Counted from the first letter of the stretch, positions 43,801 to 54,148 are shown. The stretch is 64,000 nucleotides of DNA from Takakia lepidozioides (GCA_030704615.1 CM060732.1:3286001-3350000), one strand, 5' to 3'. A program made the numbers and translations. The notes: generated from the letters alone by a model not told the origin.

Positions 43801-44459
43801 TTTTGGTTCTGTAGGCACGACATAATGACCTGTGTATTTGGCAAGCCCAAGTACGGGATTCAGGGAATGCCGGAGCCTCCGGGCGTCTGGCCTGTTGCAC
43901 CGGGTTGCAGCCTCTCTCAGAATGAGGCGGATGCTCTATCTGCAGCAGGATTTCGAATGGTGCAACGCACAAACATCCCGGCCCACGCATTTCCGGTTCC
44001 TCAGACCCAGCCATTGCAGACTGCTCGGTCCAGTAGAGACGGATTGGACAATTCTGCACATCCCACAATGCGATTCGGAAGAGTGAAGAGACGACACCCT
44101 CCCAACAATTGAATGAGACTCGGATTGCCAATGCTCTTGGGATGGCTTGCACTATTCAGAGCTCCGTGGACGTACCCCCACCCGGCCTTGGGCGTGTGTA
44201 TCGGATGGCAACGGCCGGCTCGGCTGTACGCGACGATGTATACACAATTACGATTGGAGTGGAGCCGACTTGCAATTGTATGGACTTCTCGTTGATGGAA
44301 GCAAAGAAGGGTTCGAAGTATTATCCGTGCAAGCATCTGTATTACATTTACCTGAAGAGGTTGAGGATGAACGTGACTATTGATGACTTTATTCATGCAC
44401 CGGCGTTGAGCGTGAACGAGCTGCACAAACTCCTCCTTAGGGATTCCAGAAATCATTGA
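40868..44459 (+). pseudogene. MULE-type transposase with SWIM zinc finger, two exons, two frameshifts
   Basis: The ATG at 40868 (MAENPSATVYCPPHEH) is chosen because upstream triplets in frame are non-ATG. Exon 1 is 40868-42956 and exon 2 is 43042-44459, with an 85-bp intron (GAG|GTGAGT...TGTGCAG|GAA). The N-terminal third has a Cys/His-rich DNA-binding-like segment (RYVVCAGALRC, RGHRNETDW, FKCAHCKEPPHC). The transposase core contains VTMGAHVYDTHCRML and NFRGFMADNAQANWAAIR, candidate catalytic Asp positions of a MULE-type DDE enzyme, then NMAESVHSSWRASF. The C-terminus has a SWIM finger (CNCMDFS then YYPCKHLYYIYL, CxCx(n)CxH). The frame changes near 41975 and again near 44090. Otherwise the ORFs are long, so damage is recent. 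Confidence 0.75.
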
Positions 44460-44611
44460 TGGGGCAAAGGGAATCCTCCATATGGATATTTTCAATTGCA
44501 TTTTGCTGTATCAGACTTTTTTTTGCAGTGTAATGAAATGCACCCCAAAACTCCTGGAATGAGGCAATATTCCATTCAAACTGAGATCCAACAGAAGCAG
44601 TTGTGGGGCCA

Positions 44612-44960
44612 TTTCTGGAAAAATGGCGCCGAATTTCTCTTTTTGGGGCCGAAAACTGGCTAAGTCCCAACATGCACTGGTACCTGTGTCTGGGAAAATG
44701 GCGCCGAATTTCTTTTTTTTGGGCCGAAAACTGGCTAAGTCCCAACATGCACTGGTACAGTGCCTGGAAAAATGGCGCCGAATTTCCCTATTTTGCGCCG
44801 AAAACTGGCTAAGTCCGAACATGCACTGGAAAAATGGCGCCGAATTACCTGTCATGAGGGGACCTATAGCCGCGGAATTCGGCACCATTTTTCGCCAGAG
44901 AGACCTATTACCGCGAAATACGTCGCCGTTTTTTCAGGTTACGGACCCTATTACCGCGAA
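44612..44960. repeat. Palindrome array near the right end (~74-bp period)
   Basis: TGGAAAAATGGCGCCGAATT-type units start at about 44616, 44692, 44765 and 44825, each followed by GGGGCCGAAAACTGGCTAAG words. More divergent units (CGCGGAATTCGGCACCATTT and similar) follow to 44960. The array lies between the transposase stop and the right TIR. Confidence 0.85.
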
Positions 44961-44996
44961 ATTCGGCGCCATATTTGCACATGTCGCTGGGAATTG

Positions 44997-45223
44997 GCAT
45001 GAGCGGAAGACGAAATATCATGAGCAGAACTGTCAAAACTGCAATTTTCCCTTCAAAGGGCCGAATAATATATTTGTTTTTCCTGACACATTGCTTTAAA
45101 TTATTGTTTTTTTTTATTGTTTTTTATTTTCGAAATTTGTACTTCTGCTCATGAAAACCGATTGTCTTACTACTCCGCTCATGCCGCTCATGCCGCTCAT
45201 GCTCATGAAATAGCAAACCTCCC
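44997..45223 (-). repeat. Right terminal inverted repeat with CATGAGCGG 9-mers
   Basis: Read on the minus strand it is GGGAGGTTTGCTATTTCATG, then AGCATGAGC and GGCATGAGC units (45175-45214). Further inward are isolated copies (CATGAGCAG at about 45145 on the minus strand; CATGAGCGG at 44999 and CATGAGCAG at about 45018 on the plus strand). At least 14 bp (GCTATTTCATGAGC) are identical to the left end. Repeated subterminal short motifs are the usual binding sites of MULE-type transposases. Confidence 0.75.
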
Positions 45224-45334
45224 GTTAAGCCACTCTTCGAAGACCATCAACGTGTACAATGTAAACTATTCAAATGCAGAATGTCAGATGCTGCCAGTGT
45301 GCGTACATCCACTACTTCTGCAAGTGGATAAATT

Positions 45335-45620
45335 GTGAAAGGGATTTCACCGGTGTACTATGCTAGCAGGTTGATGAACAGTGTTGAAAGGAACTATAGC
45401 ACAACTGAAAGAGAAGCACTGGCAATGATTTATGCAGTCAAGAAATTCAGACATTACCTATTGGGAAGAAAGTTTATGTTTTATGTGGATCACCAGGCTC
45501 TGATATATCTGGTGAACAAACCTTTGATAAGTGGAAGGATAGCAAGGTGGTTAATAATCTTGCACGAGTTTGAGTTCGAAGTTGTTTACAAGCCTGGCCG
45601 TTTGCATCTTGTGGCAACGC
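45335..45620 (+). pseudogene. Ty3/gypsy RNase H fragment, inverted relative to its neighbour
   Basis: The plus-strand frame reads PVYYASRLMNSVERNYSTTE, REALAMIYAVKKFRHYLLG, DHQALIYLVNKPL and EVVYKPGRLHLVA. This is the RNase H region of a Ty3 element, closely matching the minus-strand copy at 54577-54149. At about 45615 it stops matching and switches to leader sequence of the same family in the opposite orientation. Confidence 0.85.
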
Positions 45621-46034
45621 TATCACATAAACCAGTGTTGGTAACCAACGTGCTCTTCCTCTACAGGCCACCTGATAAATCTTTATCACTCCCTTCTCCA
45701 GACCCCACTCAGGGTCAGCATCATGCACTCTTTTAAGAATGTTTTCTTTACAACCGTCTGGCAATTCCAATAACCTCTGAAAGAATCGTTTGGACAATCT
45801 TTCCTTCTCAGTATCACAGGGAATTTGATTCACATCAAATTCTTTAATTCTCCAACCACCATGATCCCACCAGATGCCGGTCACATCTGGTTGTTCAAGA
45901 CTTAGTTCCCCAGTATGGTCGCCAAATGTTGAGCGGTTTTTACTCACCCATCCCTTCGCTATCCGAGGTGGAAACTCCAAGATAGAAGAGTTGGATATCT
46001 CTAAGCACTCAGCCCGCTCAGTACAATCAGTCAT
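45613..46034 (-). pseudogene. Ty3 element ORF0 fragment (5' leader ORF)
   Basis: The minus-strand frame starting MTDCTERAECLEISNSSI matches 58997-58590 of the main Ty3 copy. Here the codon that is a stop in the main copy (after DADPEWGL) is Glu, so ORF0 was once continuous. The frame then runs into antisense RNase H at the inverted junction. Confidence 0.75.
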
Positions 46035-46841
46035 GACCTGCAGCTAGTGAATCATGGTTGTGCTTCCCCTTTGTACTCCTTCTTGCCTTCATGTTAACAA
46101 TTTACCTTATCTAATACTGAAGCATCAGTTTGCTTCAGTATCTTCTTAGTTCCAGTTAATCATGCATTCATTTCACAGCTTCACTCATGTCTCTCTACAC
46201 AGTGTGCTTGTATCGAATAAGTATCAGATTATGATTTATCAGGTACTAGGCCAATGTCAAGTGACTCTAATCCACCCTACAGTATCACTACAGCTCTGCA
46301 TGAAGTAAATCATCTACTGTTCATCTCTCCTCCTACTCCGTGCTCTCGTTCTTGCTCTCCGCCTCATCTCCTCTCCTCCATGACCATCAAGCGCTCCCCC
46401 GTGAAATGTCCTTCTTTCCGTTGCCGCTCTCCTTATCTGCCCCCCAAACTGTTCTAACCACCTAACTAATTAACCGTTATCCCCGAAGTATCACGTTCCT
46501 TCTGCAGATGTCGTTCCCTCACAGTCGTTCCCTGCCATTGATAACTGTTCCCCATGTACTGTGACGGGCTGTGTCAAGCTGTGCCGAGCTGTGACTGGCT
46601 GTGTCGGCTGTGTTGGCTGTGACTGGCTGTGTCGGGCTATGTTGGCAGTGACGGGCTGTGTCGGCTGTGATTGGCTGTGACGGACTGTGTCGGCTATGAC
46701 GGGCTGTGTCGGACTGTGTAACCCCCCCCTAAAGTGCGCTGCTGTCACCCCTAAGGCTCCTGTTGGTCTCAGTCTGCGCAAAAATTAAGGGTACCCTACA
46801 GAACCCGTAAAAGCGTCTAAGTCCCAAGCAGCCCTCTAACA
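46035..46841 (-). repeat. Ty3 LTR (partial element, minus orientation)
   Basis: On the minus strand it starts TGTTAGAGGGCTGCTTGGGA at 46841 and matches 59803-58998 throughout, including a block of CACAGCC-word tandem repeats (46553-46715). The inner boundary at about 46035 is approximate. No matching LTR is found to the left, so the element is truncated. It abuts the plus-strand ORF3-type sequence at 46842. Confidence 0.75.
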
Positions 46842-47127
46842 AAGTGGACGGAGGCAGGTTTAGAAATGGACACGTGGATGCCAGGGCGAGACATACAACC
46901 GGACATGAATTGTAAGAACGGGCGTCATCAAGAAGGAAGACAAAATTTGCCGTCAAAGTACCTACCCGGCACGTTAACCGAAATTTAATGTGGGCCAATT
47001 AATGCATACAGGAAAAGGGTAACGGAACCCTTTGCAAGTACAGAAAAGCGAAATCCTTGTCACATAGGCTATCCTAATGGACAGTCCAGGGGGGAAAATC
47101 CACGGAAGGGAATTAAATTACAAAATC
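46842..47127 (+). repeat. Non-coding spacer duplicated at 52190-52480
   Basis: AAGTGGACG, GAAATGGACACGTGGA, CCGTCAAAGTACCTACCC, CCATTAATGCATAC-like and GGGTAACGGAACCCTT words match the reverse complement of 52480-52190. It precedes the coiled-coil ORF in both places, so it is part of the same module. Confidence 0.8.
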
Positions 47128-49633
47128 AATCACAGAGCCGCAAGGACTGGTCCTTGCATCATCGGCAGTTTATGATACAATTTCTTCAGAACTTTGAGCC
47201 TCGGACGGGAGTTACTCAGGTGAGGGGAGTAGATATAGAAATTACTCCCCAGTACCTGCAGCAATTGTTTGATTTGCCATCAGGACATGTGGATGTGGAT
47301 GAGCACAAGGCAAGATTGCAGATAGGGAATTTGTTCCAAGAAGGGAGTTTCTTTAAAACTCAAGGCTACGCTTGTACCAAAGCCGAGTACCCAGGGCTTA
47401 GGGAAGTTGGCCAAATATTGAACGTTCTGTTTGCCATGAAACAGAACCATCAGTATTTGAGCAGGTCATTCACATAGGAGATCCTGAAAGCTTTAAGGGG
47501 AGAGGATGTCGCTTGGGCGGAGTTAATGTACAACGGATTGGTGGACGAGATGAAGAGGTTACAGGGCACTACTCCTAAGTCTCCGATCATTGTGTCCGGT
47601 CCAATCATTGCCCAAATAATTCTTGATTCTTGCATACTTGATACTCGGGAACGTAAGGAGATGGGAGTGTTTGAGGCAGAAACCACTGCAATTGAAGAGC
47701 AAGGCTCTTCACACAGTGAGGGTGGACTGGCAGCGCAACACCAGTCTAAGAGACAGAGGCGGGGTATGACTATAGTGGCGGATCCACTGGCTTCACGGAA
47801 ACCGCACGATAATGTTTCCCAAGCTCTTGTGCAGGATGGGGCACAGCAGCACAGAGAGCTGCTATTATTGGAAGCAGGGCCTTCAGAGAGGGAAGAGGAA
47901 GTCACTTCGATACCACAGCCACCACAACCAATTGACTCTGTTGTTTTAGAGGTTCCACAGTTAGTATATGCTGTGGCATCACCCCCAATTGCTCTGGAAG
48001 GAGAAAGGTTGGACATTTCCACTACAGAGCAGGTCGTGGCCGAAATTGAGACGGGTGACCTTCTCTATGAAAATTCTGGCTTGGTAAGGGAAACAGTGAT
48101 TCCAGAGGTGCAGCCGTTGTCCAGGGGAAACCCTGCTGTGCATGTAATACCCACACTTGTGACGGAGGTACTAGGGATAGAATATCAAGACACTGCAGCA
48201 CCTGTGGCGGATGAGGTGGTTCAGGAAGAAAATCTGGTGGGGCAATGGCCTGAATGGTTCGTGAGGCATCACACTGTTGAGGATGAGGGAGAACAACAGC
48301 AAGCTCACCATGATGACCCTCAGCAGGCCATGCTTATGAGTTCCATAAGCATGACACTTAATTTGTTGGGCACTTATGTGAAATCCCATGTTCCATCTAC
48401 CTAATTGGCAGCTTTGAGGGAGGAACTCAGGAAGGAGTTTGAGGCTCGACTTGCCACTGAGTGTGCAAACAAGGTTGATGAGGAGGTCAATCTCAAGTTA
48501 CAGCAAGAGTTAGAGGATACAAAAGCTGCTTTGCAGTTGGCCAAGGAACATTTGATTGAAGCAGGCCTCGCGCAGGACCAGTTGCACGAAGCACATAAAC
48601 AACAGTTATACCAAATGCAGGTGAAGCATGAGGGCAAGTTGCAAGAAGTGAATGCACTACATACAGAGTTGCAGGCAGTACATGAGAGGATGACCATACA
48701 ATGTGCTACACTCACAACTACTCTTGAGCAAACTGCATTAGAAGTTAACAGACAAAGGGAGAGATGTATGAAGGTAGAGGCAGAGAATGTCGAGCAGACG
48801 AAACTCATTGTTGATATGAAGAATACAATTTGTCGCAATGAGAATACTTTCAAGCAATACAGATAGGTTGAAGCTGACCAAGAGAGGTACATCCTGGAGT
48901 TGCAACAAACGGTCATGGTAAATAGAAATGAACTCTTTGTGGCTAACAAGGGTTGGAAGGAAGCCAATAATCTGGCTGCTGCCTATGCGAGTTTGGTTGA
49001 ACCTCATGCGACGCGCATGAAGGCTTTACAGCAGCAGTTAGATGTGTACAGGCTCACAGAGGAGCAAACTCTCAGGGGTGCCACACACAACTTGGTGGAT
49101 AACCACCTTATGCAGGTCTGGTTAGCACAAGGGCCGGTGGAAGGCAAAGCACCACGGAAGCTCACCCAGGGAGAGATGAATGAGCTCAGACTGCAGGTGC
49201 AGAACATTGCGACAACTACTATAGACATTGTCTATAGTAGGATAGCGGAGCTACAGGAGGATGTAGAAAGCCTGCAGACTCAGGTGGATGACCTGAGTTC
49301 AAATATTGACAAGAGAGTCTTTGTACCTGAGGAGCAGCTGATGGCTACTTATTTACAGGCCAGAACTCTAATTTTTCAGTCTTCTTTGCAAGGGGTGCAG
49401 GAAATGCCAGTGGTAGAAGGGCCAGTGCTACCAATACCACAACAAGTGACTGTGCAGGTAGCTGACCCTCTTGTTACTACAGCCACACCACAGCCTGAGG
49501 TATGGGGGGATGTTGCCTTTAACCCACCTAAGACTCCTGCTGCACGAGAGTACAGTCGGGCTATAAGTATGCCCTTCAACCAAATTCCCATTGTGTTGGA
49601 TTTGGCTTGGAAGGAATTTAGTCCTCCGCAGTC
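47128..49633 (+). pseudogene. Coiled-coil ORF with plant-transposon-type N-terminal domain, copy 1
   Basis: The frame begins within the conserved domain (KDWSLHHRQFM; FEPRTGVTQVRGVDIEITPQ; LFDLPSGH) and continues through MYNGLVDEMKRLQG. It is followed by a 290-residue Pro/Glu/Val-rich part, long coiled coils (LREELRKEF..., ELQAVHERMTIQC; AELQEDVESLQTQVDDLSSN) and a Pro-rich end. The FEPRT-VRGV pattern resembles domains in plant retrotransposon accessory proteins. In-frame stops: TAG near 47475, TAA at 48402-48404 and TAG at 48864-48866. The end is fused to a palindrome array at 49634. Confidence 0.6.
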
Positions 49634-50517
49634 GTACTGCAAAAATGGCGCCATTTTTCCAGTACAGGGTCCGAAAATGGCTAAGTCCTTGGGGCGGATG
49701 GCACATATTCTGGAAATTCGGCGCCATTTTTCCAGTTCCGGGCCTAGTCAGTTCTGGGACTTAGCCATTTTCGGACCTTGTACTCGAAAAATGACGCCAT
49801 TTTTCCAGTACACGGTCCGAAAATGGCTAAGTCCATGGGGCGGATGGCACATATTCTGGAAATTCGGCGCCATTTTTCCAGTTCCGGGCCCAGTCATTTC
49901 TGGGACTTAGCCATTTTCGGACCCTGTACTGGAAAAATGGCGCCATTTTTCCAGTACAGGGTCCGAAAATGGCTAAGTCCCTGGAGCGGATGGCACATAT
50001 TCTGGAAATTCGGCGCCATTTTTCCAGTTCCGGGCCCAGTCATTTTTGGGACTTAGCCATTTTCGGACCCTGTACTGGAAAAATGGTGCCATTTTTCCAG
50101 TACAGGGTCCGAAAATGGCTAAGTCCCTGGGGCGGATGGCACATATTCTGGAAATTCGGCGCCATTTTTCCAGTTTCGGGCCCAGTCAGATCTGGGACTT
50201 AGCCATTTTCGGACCCTGTACTGGAAAAATGGCGCCATTTTTCCAGTACAGGGTCCAAAAATGGCTAAGTCCATGGGGCGGATGGCACATATTCTGGAAA
50301 TTCGGCGCCATTTTTCCAGTTCCGGGCCCAGTCAGTTCTGGGACTTAGCCATTTTTGGACCCTGTACTGGAAAAATGGCGCCATTTTTCTAGTACAGGGT
50401 CCAAAAATGGTTAAGTCCCTGGGGCGGATGACACATATTCTGGAAATTCGGCGGCATTTTTCCAGTTCCGGGCCCAGTCAGATCTGGGACTTAGCCATTT
50501 TCGGACCCAGTCTGGAA
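49634..50517. repeat. 146-bp tandem array with 80-bp perfect palindromes
   Basis: About six units repeat every 146 bp (TGTACTGGAAAAATGG at 49925, 50071, 50217, 50363). Each holds a perfect palindrome centred on GGCGCC; in the best units it is 80 bp from GGGACTTAGCC to GGCTAAGTCCC (49903-49982). A second, imperfect core (GGAAATTCGGCGCCATTTTT) lies half-way. The array ends just upstream of a copy of exon 8 of the methyltransferase-like gene. Confidence 0.95.
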
Positions 50518-50554
50518 AAATGGATGTGATTCTGTCTGTGTTTTTTGAATGCAG

Positions 50555-51283
50555 GTACTGTAAGTTCTCTCTGTTGGAGAAAGTCCATGTGTCCTTCCAG
50601 CCGCCATTCTTCTTCGCATGGAGGAACCCTGGAGCTGACTCCATGTACATTGACGTTATCGTGAAGGAGTGGCATCTGGAGCATTTGCGCGACTGCCCTT
50701 GGTATGTGGACCTTCCGCCCGGCTCGCTCTACTCATCCGAGTTCCAATTGAAGCTGGATGCGGAGGCCCGACCAAATCGAGCTCCGCTGCCTCCGCTGGG
50801 TCCAAAGGAGGCGAAAGCGCTTGTCAAGTCCAGGAAAGCGGCAGAGCTTGCTTAGGCAGGTATTCAGGAGAAATTGAATGAGAAGAATAAAGGACAAATG
50901 AAAAGGACACGGAAACAGGGGAGTTAAGTAACCCCCAAAAAACAGAAAACCACCGGGGCACCAGAGGAGGCGCAGGAGGGGCCCCAAGGGAGTGACTCCG
51001 ACGACGACTTTGTGCAAGGTCCTGCGACTGCTGTTGCTACTACCAAGTCACCGGTCGTCCGGGTTCCCAAGTCAGTTCAGACTGGGACTGGCTCTGCCAA
51101 GAAGTTGGCATTTGAGGGCGAGCCTACACGGCGGTATTCGGCGGTGACGTTTCCGCAAATGCCAAAGTTAGAATCCCCAACTATCATCCAATGCGTCAAT
51201 GAGAGCTTTCTTGATGCTCTGGCTGCCAGGGCGAAGAAGGTGGCACACAACAAGTCTCTGGAGGAGCTGAAGGGGCAGTGCCC
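50555..51283 (+). pseudogene. Copy of exon 8 of the methyltransferase-like gene
   Basis: After an intact acceptor (TTTTTTGAATGCAG) the sequence matches 34698-33970 at about 88%: YCKFSLLEKVHVSFQPPFF, NPGADSMY, VKEWHLEHLRDCPWYVDLPP. A TAG replaces the CAG of copy 1 (ELA-stop-AGIQEK, near 50853) and a TAA lies near 50927. It stops at about 51283, where it is fused to inverted ORF3-type sequence. Confidence 0.85.
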
Positions 51284-52047
51284 TGTAATCTTTTCATCTC
51301 CTCTACCAGTGCGTTGTACATTATGTCCGCCCATGCTACCTCTTCTCCTCTCAGGGCTTTGAGTATTTCCTCTGTGAAGGATCTGCTCAAATACTGTTGG
51401 TTCTGTTTCATGGCAAACCGAACGTTCAATACCTGGCCTACCTCCCTTAGCCCTGGGTACACGGCCTTGGTACAAGCATAACCCTGAGTTTTAAAGAAAC
51501 TCCCTTCTTGGAATAAGTCCCCTATTTGCAGTCTTGCCCTGTGCTCCTCCACATGCACGTGACCTGATGGCAATTCAAACAATTGCTGTAGGTATAGGGG
51601 AGTAATTTCTAATTCAACTCCCTTCACCGTTGTTGCTCCTGTCCTAGGCTCAAAGTTCTGCAAGAATTGTAACATGTACTGCCTATGGTGCAATGTCCAA
51701 TCTTTGCTTTGTAATCCTTCTAATCGCAGCTCCTTCAGTAACTGTACCGCGTGTGGAGTAGCAATCGTTTGTTTCTGCAGGATTGTGGTGCTCTTCACCC
51801 TGATTTCTTCCATTCCTCTCACTCTCTTCATTCTAGACCCACAAAAAGGTTTTGGCTGTAACAATTGAAGAAATGCCTGTAGGGCACAAAGCATAAACGT
51901 ATGGTTGCCACAAAATGCTATGGGTAATTTCTTGTAAGCCTGCGGGGCTTGCAAGCATCGATTAAGAGAAAAGATACTCTCTGTTCTTCTATCCCCGTGC
52001 CACAACGTAAGTAGTATCGCGAGCGTATAGTCTGTTAGTTCCTCCAT
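51280..52047 (-). pseudogene. Coiled-coil ORF, N-terminal part, copy 2
   Basis: The minus-strand frame from ATG at 52047 (MEELTDYTLAILLTLWHGD) includes the 110-residue N-terminal part missing from copy 1, then KDWTLHHRQYMLQFLQNFEP and VKGVELEITPLYLQQLFELP, ending at RLQGTAP where it joins the antisense of the exon 8 copy. It has no internal stop in this part and lies downstream of, and in the same direction as, the Ty3 integrase, as an accessory ORF3 of that element might. Confidence 0.6.
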
Positions 52048-52560
52048 AGCTTCAAAGCTATAGCATTGATGGTCTGTCCCGTCGTGACGCCCGTTACTTG
52101 GAACGACGCCGACTCTTGCGCTTAAAATTCCTCCATTTTCTTGATTCTGCTTCTGGTTTTTGATTGGCTATAACTGCTGTGACTGGATTTTAGATTTCAT
52201 TTTCTTCCATGGATTTTCCACTCTGGACTGTCCACTAGGATAGCACATGTGACATGGATTTCGCTTTTCGGTACTTTTTAAGGGTTCCGTTACCCTTTCC
52301 CCGTATGCATTAATGGGCCCATAATAAGTTAATGTGTCGGGTAGGTACTTTGACGGCCAATTTTGTCTTTTTCCTTGATGACAGTCGTTTTTGCAATCCA
52401 TGTCCGGTTGTGTGTCTCACCCTGGCGTCCACGTGTCCATTTCTACACGTGCCTTCGTCCACTTTTCCGCTGGCCACTCTCCGGATGTTAACCCACGTCC
52501 ACCTGTCACTGATCCTATGGATTATGTAACCCTAGTAGGCTGTGTTGTGCTGTGACAGGC
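52048..52560 (-). other. Spacer between Ty3 integrase and the coiled-coil ORF
   Basis: Non-coding. 52190-52480 is the inverted counterpart of 46842-47110. No 3' LTR (TGTTAGAGG start) is found here, so the Ty3 copy lacks a recognisable 3' LTR in the window. Confidence 0.6.
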
Positions 52561-52564
52561 TGTG

Positions 52565-54124
52565 TCATACTGTGGTACGCTGTGATAGGCTGTGACACGC
52601 TGTGATGGGCTGTGATAGGCTGTGTTGCGCCGTGCTGGGCTGTGATATGCTGTGTCGCGCCGTGCTGGGCTGTGATAGGCTGTGTTGCGCCGTGCTGGCC
52701 TGTGATATGTTGTGTCGCGCCGTGCTGGGCTGTGATAGGCTGTGTCGTTGTGCTGGGCTGTGATACTCTGTTGGTATCACTGGCGCAGCCCGTGACTGCT
52801 TTTGCGTTTCAACATGCAAATCATGCTGCAATGGTTTGTCATGGATACCACTGTACCCCTTCAACTTATTGGCATTGACTCTTCCCAGCATCTCTTTGTT
52901 AATGGTTTGTAACATGGCGGTGTTGTTATCATACATCTTCTGTATGACATAAGGTCCTTTCCATGGTGATTTAAGCTTAGAAGCTTTAATCTTTCTCTTC
53001 TTCTGCAACCAGATAACCAAATCTCCCGTCTTAAAAGTCTTTATCTTGCCTTCATCAAACTGTTCCTTTCTCTTCATCTGTATTCTGGTCATGTTATCAG
53101 CTGCATCAGCACGTACTTCTTCCACATGGTATAATTCATGTTTCCTGACCTTAATTGAATCTTGCAATTCCATTCTCTTTCCCCATTCCGTTCTCATGGT
53201 AGGTAACAGGAATTCCACTGGAAGTAAAGCTTCCATACCATAAACTAATTGGAATGGTGTATACTTAGTGGTGACTTTATATGAAGTCATGTATGACCAC
53301 AAAGCTGTCAGCAGCTTTGTATCCCAATCCGTTCTGTTTGCATTGACTATCTTAGCCAAGATAATACATAGTATTTTGTTGGTAGCCTCTGCCTGCCCAT
53401 TACCCTGTGGGTAATATGGTGTACTCTTCATATGCACAATCATGAACTCTTTAGTCAATAATTCAATGGTCTCATTAATGAAGTGACTTCCCTGATCACT
53501 GATAAATTCCAAGGGACAGCCAAATCGTGTAAGTATGTTCTCATACAGGAACCTTGTTGTGGACTTGGCTGTGTTGTCCTTCAAAGCTTTAGCTTCCACC
53601 CACTTCGTAGTATAATCAGTGGCTGTAATTATGTACCTGTTCTGTGTATTCTTGGCTGGTGGGTTAATTGGTCCAACAAAGTCTAGTCCCCATTTCTGAA
53701 ATGGTTCCGTAGGCATTGTAGGATGCAAAGCCATCTTCCCAGATCTCTGCAAAGGTCCTAGCCTCTGACATTCATCACAACTCTGACAATACTTGTGTAC
53801 ATCTTTGAACAAAGTAGGCCACCAGTAACCTGCATGTAGTATCTTCCTACTGGTAGTCTCTTCTCCAAAATGACCTCTTGCCAGTCCTTTATGAACTTCC
53901 TCCAAAACTTTATTAACTTCATGGTGGTATAAGCATTGCTTCAACACTCCATCTGGTCCTAGCTTATACATTATGCTCCCTACCATAGTGTAAGGTAGAG
54001 CCTTGATAGCAATTCTCTTTCTTTGCTCCTTTCCATAACTTGGTGGGCACTGACCATGAGCAAGGTAGTATCTGATTGGCCACTGCCAATCTAACCAGTC
54101 ATCTGCACTTCCCTGCACCTCCAC
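52565..54124 (-). pseudogene. Ty3/gypsy integrase with repeat-rich C-terminus
   Basis: From 54124 down: an HHCC zinc-binding region (H...H, then CQSCDECQRLG), then the DDE core with WGLDFVGPINPP (first Asp), EFISDQGSHF (second Asp) and NGQAEATNKIL (Glu), then the PFQLVYGMEALLPVE signature. A basic tail (WLQKKRKIKASKLKSPWKGP) follows, and finally about 50 residues of HSLSQPSTAR-type repeats ending at 52565. The 519-codon frame is open and may be intact in itself, but the upstream polyprotein is broken. Confidence 0.9.
52590..52770. repeat. GGCTGTGATA-type tandem repeats
   Basis: Units such as GGCTGTGATAGGCTGTGTTG and CGCCGTGCTGGGCTGTGATA repeat in the 3' end of the integrase frame. Similar GGCTGTG words form tandem blocks in both LTR copies (46553-46715 and 59563-59680). 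Confidence 0.85.
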
Positions 54125-54148
54125 TGCAAATAGACTCGCATCTGGTAA

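Larger units (their letters stand above)
32138..45223. mobile_element. Candidate ~13-kb MULE-type transposon carrying a methyltransferase-like gene
   Basis: Inverted ends (see the two TIR entries) bracket two head-to-head genes: a methyltransferase-like gene (-, 38617-32362) and a MULE/SWIM transposase (+, 40868-44459). The gene ends lie about 220 bp and 760 bp inside the TIRs. Palindrome arrays occupy the shared 5' region, intron 7 of the left gene and the right subterminal region. A 9-bp target duplication is not clean: GACTCCACT (left) against TAAGCCACT (right) matches at 6 of 9 positions. A second copy (59804-64000) has the same order and orientation of 5' exons and array. Both genes carry lesions, so this copy is probably immobile. 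Confidence 0.65.

Noticed and set aside
32128-45234. Perfect 9-bp target-site duplication of the 13-kb element
   Set aside because: The best alignment (GACTCCACT against TAAGCCACT) matches only 6 of 9, so it is noted as weak and not claimed.
49778-50348. Plus-strand frames in the 146-bp array (MAKSLGRMAHILEIRRHFSS repeats)
   Set aside because: A consequence of tandem DNA without stops; no protein family.
52165-52565. 3' LTR of the Ty3 element
   Set aside because: No TGTTAGAGG start and no alignment with the 5' LTR apart from the GGCTGTG micro-repeat.
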